Source of the DNA: Bacteriovoracaceae bacterium UBA6261
GTDB taxonomy: Bacteria; Bdellovibrionota; Bacteriovoracia; Bacteriovoracales; Bacteriovoracaceae
Direction of reading: 5' to 3'
Length of the DNA stretch: 44,465 nucleotides
NCBI GenBank assembly: GCA_002440825.1
Contig: DJVH01000129.1
Location: 11,792 to 56,256, forward strand
In this document: positions 41,514 to 44,465 of the stretch, piece after piece
How positions within the stretch are numbered: the stretch's first letter is position 1
Layout of the letters: each line of letters opens with the position of its first letter
Notes under the pieces: model-generated
What the model saw: only the letters and a program-made list of their open reading frames with translations
Databases searched by the model: none
Told to the model about the DNA's origin: nothing
Made by a program: the position numbers and the translations under genes

Positions 41514-42215
41514 ATGAATTTCTGGACTGTGTTTGTCGCTAATGTCGTTGTGTCTTTTGTTTTTTCTTATGTTCTGGTCAAGTACGGCAATCAATATAAA
41601 AAATATTATTCATTCTTCATTGATGCTCCTGCTTTTAAATTCAAAGAAAAAATTATCCTGGATTCTACTTTTAAATTTGAAGTTGAACATGCACTTTCTT
41701 TTTTTCTCATTCCTCTTTCTTTGATCATGCTGGCGATTCTTTCTTACGTTCTGAGCAGGCCTTTGCCCAACATGGATCAAGCCGAATTTTTCTTTATGTG
41801 TTTTCTCGGCGAGGCCATGTTGATTTTATTGTCCGCGATGACTACCAAGGTGACCTTTGAAACGTTTTTTCAGGATAAAGAGCTGAGAGACATTCAGACT
41901 CATGAATTGTTTGTCACTGAAGCGGGCTTTGCTTTTCCCGTCACTCCTTTGGAAGGAGTGTGGCGGGAAATCGCCCGCAAGGCCCGCAAAGAATATCTCT
42001 TTTTGAGATTTGATTCGATTGAGCTGATAGAAGTAGAGCCCGCGCGCGGACTCACTATCAGACCGAAACCTCCTTATTACAGAATCTCATTAAAAAATAT
42101 TCCACTCAAAGTACATTTAATGCGCAAGCAGTTCTACGGTCGCGAAAAGAAGTTTCTTGAGATTGCTGCAGCCAGTGGAATTAAAATAATCTACAACGAT
42201 CAATTGAGAGATTAA
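41514..42215 (+). CDS. membrane protein of unknown function
   Basis: A 233-residue protein with an N-terminal helix (residues ~4-20), a second hydrophobic pair (~62-80 and 93-110) and a basic cytoplasmic C-terminal half ending in a conserved-looking LIEVEPARGLTIRPKPPYYR stretch. No family is recognised. AGGGGA precedes the ATG by 5 nt. The AlkD-like gene starts 2 nt after its stop, so the pair is probably one transcript from the promoter overlapping the upstream terminator. Confidence 0.6.
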   Translation: MNFWTVFVANVVVSFVFSYVLVKYGNQYKKYYSFFIDAPAFKFKEKIILDSTFKFEVEHALSFFLIPLSLIMLAILSYVLSRPLPNMDQAEFFFMCFLGEAMLILLSAMTTKVTFETFFQDKELRDIQTHELFVTEAGFAFPVTPLEGVWREIARKARKEYLFLRFDSIELIEVEPARGLTIRPKPPYYRISLKNIPLKVHLMRKQFYGREKKFLEIAAASGIKIIYNDQLRD

Positions 42216-42217
42216 GC

Positions 42218-42928
42218 ATGTCTTACAATGAAATTCATAAAAGATGTCTGACCGTGGGAACTCCCGAGAGCGCCAAAGGAGCTGCCCGCTTTTTCAAAAC
42301 CGGCAAAGGCGAGTACGGAGAAGGAGATATCTTTATTGGTATCAATACACCGACAGTCCGCGCGCTTTCAAAAGAGTTTAAAGATCTGGATTTAAGCGAA
42401 GTAAAAAAACTTTTTCATTCTGAAATTCACGAAGAGCGATCCATCGGGATTGCCATCCTTAACCGGCAATATGAAAAAGCTGTTAAGTCGGACGACCTTA
42501 AAACACAAACTCGCCTTTATAAAAAATATTTTTCCTGGCGCAAGAGAGTGAATAACTGGGATCTCGTTGATTCGTCTGCTCCTTATTTGTCGGGACACTA
42601 TTATTTCCATCAGGACGATACTGATCTTTATAAATTGCTCAAATCCAGTAATCTGTGGGAGAGAAGAATTGCGATTCTCAGCTGTTTTTATTTTATCCGT
42701 CAGAAGGCTTTTGACATTCCTCTGGAGATCATTGAAACGCGCTTATTCGACAAAGAGGATCTCATGCATAAAGCGTGTGGCTGGATGCTCAGAGAAATCG
42801 GGAATAGAGATATTACCCTCTTGAGAAGCTTTCTTAAAAAGCACGCTGCCGTGATGCCTAGGACTTCATTGAGATATTCTTTAGAAAAACTTAATCCTGT
42901 TGAAAGAAAGAAATGGATGGCGAAGTGA
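42218..42928 (+). CDS. AlkD-like DNA alkylation repair (HEAT-repeat) protein
   Basis: A 236-residue all-helical HEAT-like protein of the AlkC/AlkD family, glycosylases that excise cationic N3- and N7-alkylpurines. Family features include GEGDIFIGINTPTVRALSKE, the central VNNWDLVDSSAP (Asp that in AlkD aids base excision) and WERRIAILSCFYFIRQ, then KACGWMLREIGNRD. Length matches AlkD (about 230). The ATG comes 2 nt after the preceding stop without its own clear Shine-Dalgarno, so it is coupled to the upstream membrane-protein gene. Confidence 0.88.
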   Translation: MSYNEIHKRCLTVGTPESAKGAARFFKTGKGEYGEGDIFIGINTPTVRALSKEFKDLDLSEVKKLFHSEIHEERSIGIAILNRQYEKAVKSDDLKTQTRLYKKYFSWRKRVNNWDLVDSSAPYLSGHYYFHQDDTDLYKLLKSSNLWERRIAILSCFYFIRQKAFDIPLEIIETRLFDKEDLMHKACGWMLREIGNRDITLLRSFLKKHAAVMPRTSLRYSLEKLNPVERKKWMAK

Positions 42929-42984
42929 TTGGGTGAAAAAATTCCCAATATAGCATTTATCATGTTTTTTGATAAGCTTTCCGT

Positions 42985-44439
42985 ATGAAGAAGTCTCTAT
43001 CACTTTCGATTGAAGAGTTTATGAATGTGATGCCAATAGCGGCAGCATATATTGTAAACGATAAAGTTTCCTTCAATACAAAAGCACAGGAATTAACGGG
43101 CTACTCCAGTTCAGATTTTGAAAATCTGGATGATTATTTCCGCAAAGTTTATAAATCCACCTATGTTGAAAATATCGAAATTTATAACAATGCCAAAAAA
43201 AGAGATTTCGGGCAAACGGCCAGAGTGACATTTCCGACAAAAAACGGTGAATCCAAAATTATAGATTTTCAGGCGAAACAGTTTGAGAATCATGAAGTCT
43301 GGATATTTAACGATGTGACAGAAAAAATCATTGCGGAAGAACGCTTTACGGTTCTGTTTAATCATTCGACTGATGCTTACTTATTGTTTGATGAAAACGG
43401 CATTTTTGACTGTAATCCGGCAGCTGTTCAACTTTTGAGTGCGAGTTCAAAAGAAGAGCTGCTTAAAACTCAACCCGCTTCTTTTTCTCCTGAGTATCAA
43501 CTTTGCGGGATGAAGTCTGTTAAAAAAAACGAAGCGATGATTGCACAGGCGCTCGCAAATGGATTTCATCGATTTGACTGGATTCATAAAAAACTCACTG
43601 GCGAAGAATTTCCTGTCGAAGTAACTCTCAATCCGGTTGAAGTCGCCAATAAAAAACTTTTGCTCGTTGTGTGGCACGATTTGACTGAACAAAAAAGAAC
43701 GCAAAAAGCTCTGGAAGAAGAACATCTGAGGAATTTTCACGCATCAAAAATGGCGACGTTGGGTGAAATGGCTTCGGGTATTGCTCATGAAATCAACAAT
43801 CCTTTAACGGTCATATTAAACCGGGCTCAACAAATCAAAAAACAACTGGCTCCGATGGGGCCCGAATTTGAATTAATTGGGGCGGCAGCTGATAAGATAT
43901 ATAAAACTGCTGATCGAATAGCCAAGATCGTTCGCGGTCTCCGTCATTTTGCCCGTGAAGGTTCACCTGAGGACAAATTAGAAGTTCCCTTGTACTTAAT
44001 TCTGGATGAAACTCTGGATTTCTGTCGTGCCCGTTTTGAAAGTAGCGGAATAAAACTTTCTCTCGAGTACATTAATATTTCTGACGCCGAGACGGAAATG
44101 ATTTTTTGTAATCAAATTCAGATTGAGCAGGTTCTGCTAAATCTTTTGAATAATGCCTTTGATGCTGTCTCTCAGTCTCCAGGAGCCTGGGTAAAAGTGA
44201 TAGCCGAGAGAAACAAAGGAAGCGTTACTATTTCGGTGTTGGATAGTGGTAAAGGCATTCCTGAAAACATCAGAACAAAGATCATGCAGCCTTTTTTTAC
44301 AACAAAAGATGTCGGGCAAGGAACTGGCATTGGTTTAAGTATTTCTTCTGGAATTATGAAATCTCACGGCGGGGAATTGGTCCTGGATACGGAATCAGCC
44401 GCTACTAAATTCGTTTTAAAATTTCCGAAATCAGCCTAA
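42985..44439 (+). CDS. PAS-domain sensor histidine kinase
   Basis: A 484-residue soluble kinase: two PAS-like domains (~10-115 and ~118-235), then HisKA with H-box GEMASGIAHEINNPLTVIL (His267). N-box is LLNLLNNAFDAV, G1 LDSGKGIPENI, G2 GTGIGLSISSGI. There is no membrane segment, so it senses a cytoplasmic signal, perhaps a bound cofactor or ligand. The ending resembles NtrB-type kinases that pair with sigma-54 regulators; the orphan regulator at 13849 is a possible but unproven partner. A weak -10-like GATAAG ends 8 nt before the ATG. A terminator follows. Confidence 0.88.
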   Translation: MKKSLSLSIEEFMNVMPIAAAYIVNDKVSFNTKAQELTGYSSSDFENLDDYFRKVYKSTYVENIEIYNNAKKRDFGQTARVTFPTKNGESKIIDFQAKQFENHEVWIFNDVTEKIIAEERFTVLFNHSTDAYLLFDENGIFDCNPAAVQLLSASSKEELLKTQPASFSPEYQLCGMKSVKKNEAMIAQALANGFHRFDWIHKKLTGEEFPVEVTLNPVEVANKKLLLVVWHDLTEQKRTQKALEEEHLRNFHASKMATLGEMASGIAHEINNPLTVILNRAQQIKKQLAPMGPEFELIGAAADKIYKTADRIAKIVRGLRHFAREGSPEDKLEVPLYLILDETLDFCRARFESSGIKLSLEYINISDAETEMIFCNQIQIEQVLLNLLNNAFDAVSQSPGAWVKVIAERNKGSVTISVLDSGKGIPENIRTKIMQPFFTTKDVGQGTGIGLSISSGIMKSHGGELVLDTESAATKFVLKFPKSA

Positions 44440-44465
44440 AAAAAAGGGACCCGAAGGTCCCTTTT
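44440..44465 (+). terminator. rho-independent terminator at window end
   Basis: GGGACC (44446-44451), loop CGAA and GGTCCC (44456-44461), flanked by A- and T-tracts, so it could work in both directions. The T-tract is cut by the window edge. Confidence 0.9.

Overview
The window looks like a chromosomal segment of a Gram-negative, moderately AT-rich bacterium, most likely a Bdellovibrionota predator of the Bacteriovorax/Peredibacter type. This is inferred from the mixture of genes: LolA, lipoproteins with clear lipoboxes and a PorV/FadL-like outer-membrane protein; a fused E1 alpha/beta 2-oxoacid dehydrogenase; a TM-anchored FtsY next to ZapA and RNase Y; an EpmA homologue; and several very large surface lipoproteins without recognisable homologues. 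Genes alternate strand often. No rRNA, tRNA, CRISPR array, insertion sequence or prophage was seen.

Layout. 1-1102: 3' part of a condensation-type acyltransferase. 1103-5395 (minus): a membrane histidine kinase behind a tightly overlapping nagK-nagA-nagB-II operon for amino-sugar catabolism. 5396-5736: a gene-poor gap holding a probable 22-aa membrane peptide and three promoters. 5737-9931: lolA, a lytic transglycosylase lipoprotein and rimO. 9928-13659: a giant Ig-like lipoprotein. 13849-16267: a sigma-54-type response regulator, a 66-aa orphan H-box protein and a secreted protein. 16269-21019: epmA divergent from ftsY, zapA, 5-FCL and rny. 21065-24883: an SDR plus membrane protein, dus, Nudix, an unknown membrane protein and a zinc-ribbon protein. 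24910-27372: a CBS/DUF21 transporter with an anomalous start, then a thioredoxin-reductase-like flavoprotein. 27480-28156: two small proteins, one HPF-like. 28195-28848: hicAB. 29087-32273: two exported proteins of unknown function in an AT-rich stretch. 32274-33775: ferredoxin divergent from leucine dehydrogenase. 33895-39147: a seven-repeat LamG lipoprotein and an outer-membrane protein. 39242-44439: fused E1, a membrane protein, AlkD-like and a PAS histidine kinase.

How the parts connect. The nag operon would turn free GlcNAc into fructose-6-phosphate without a PTS, which fits scavenging of wall or chitin sugars. Leucine dehydrogenase and the fused E1 are successive steps of branched-chain amino-acid breakdown. 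FtsY, ZapA and RNase Y form a housekeeping block.

Two genome-wide habits stand out. First, many genes have a -10 box ending 6-8 nt before the start codon and no Shine-Dalgarno, which predicts leaderless mRNAs. Second, six of seven convergent gene pairs abut or overlap at their stop codons with no room for a terminator. The most unusual single locus is the CBS transporter at 24995. It has no ATG/GTG/TTG before its first membrane helix, an AUA correctly spaced from a Shine-Dalgarno, and a putative leaderless 17-codon ORF whose stop overlaps that AUA.
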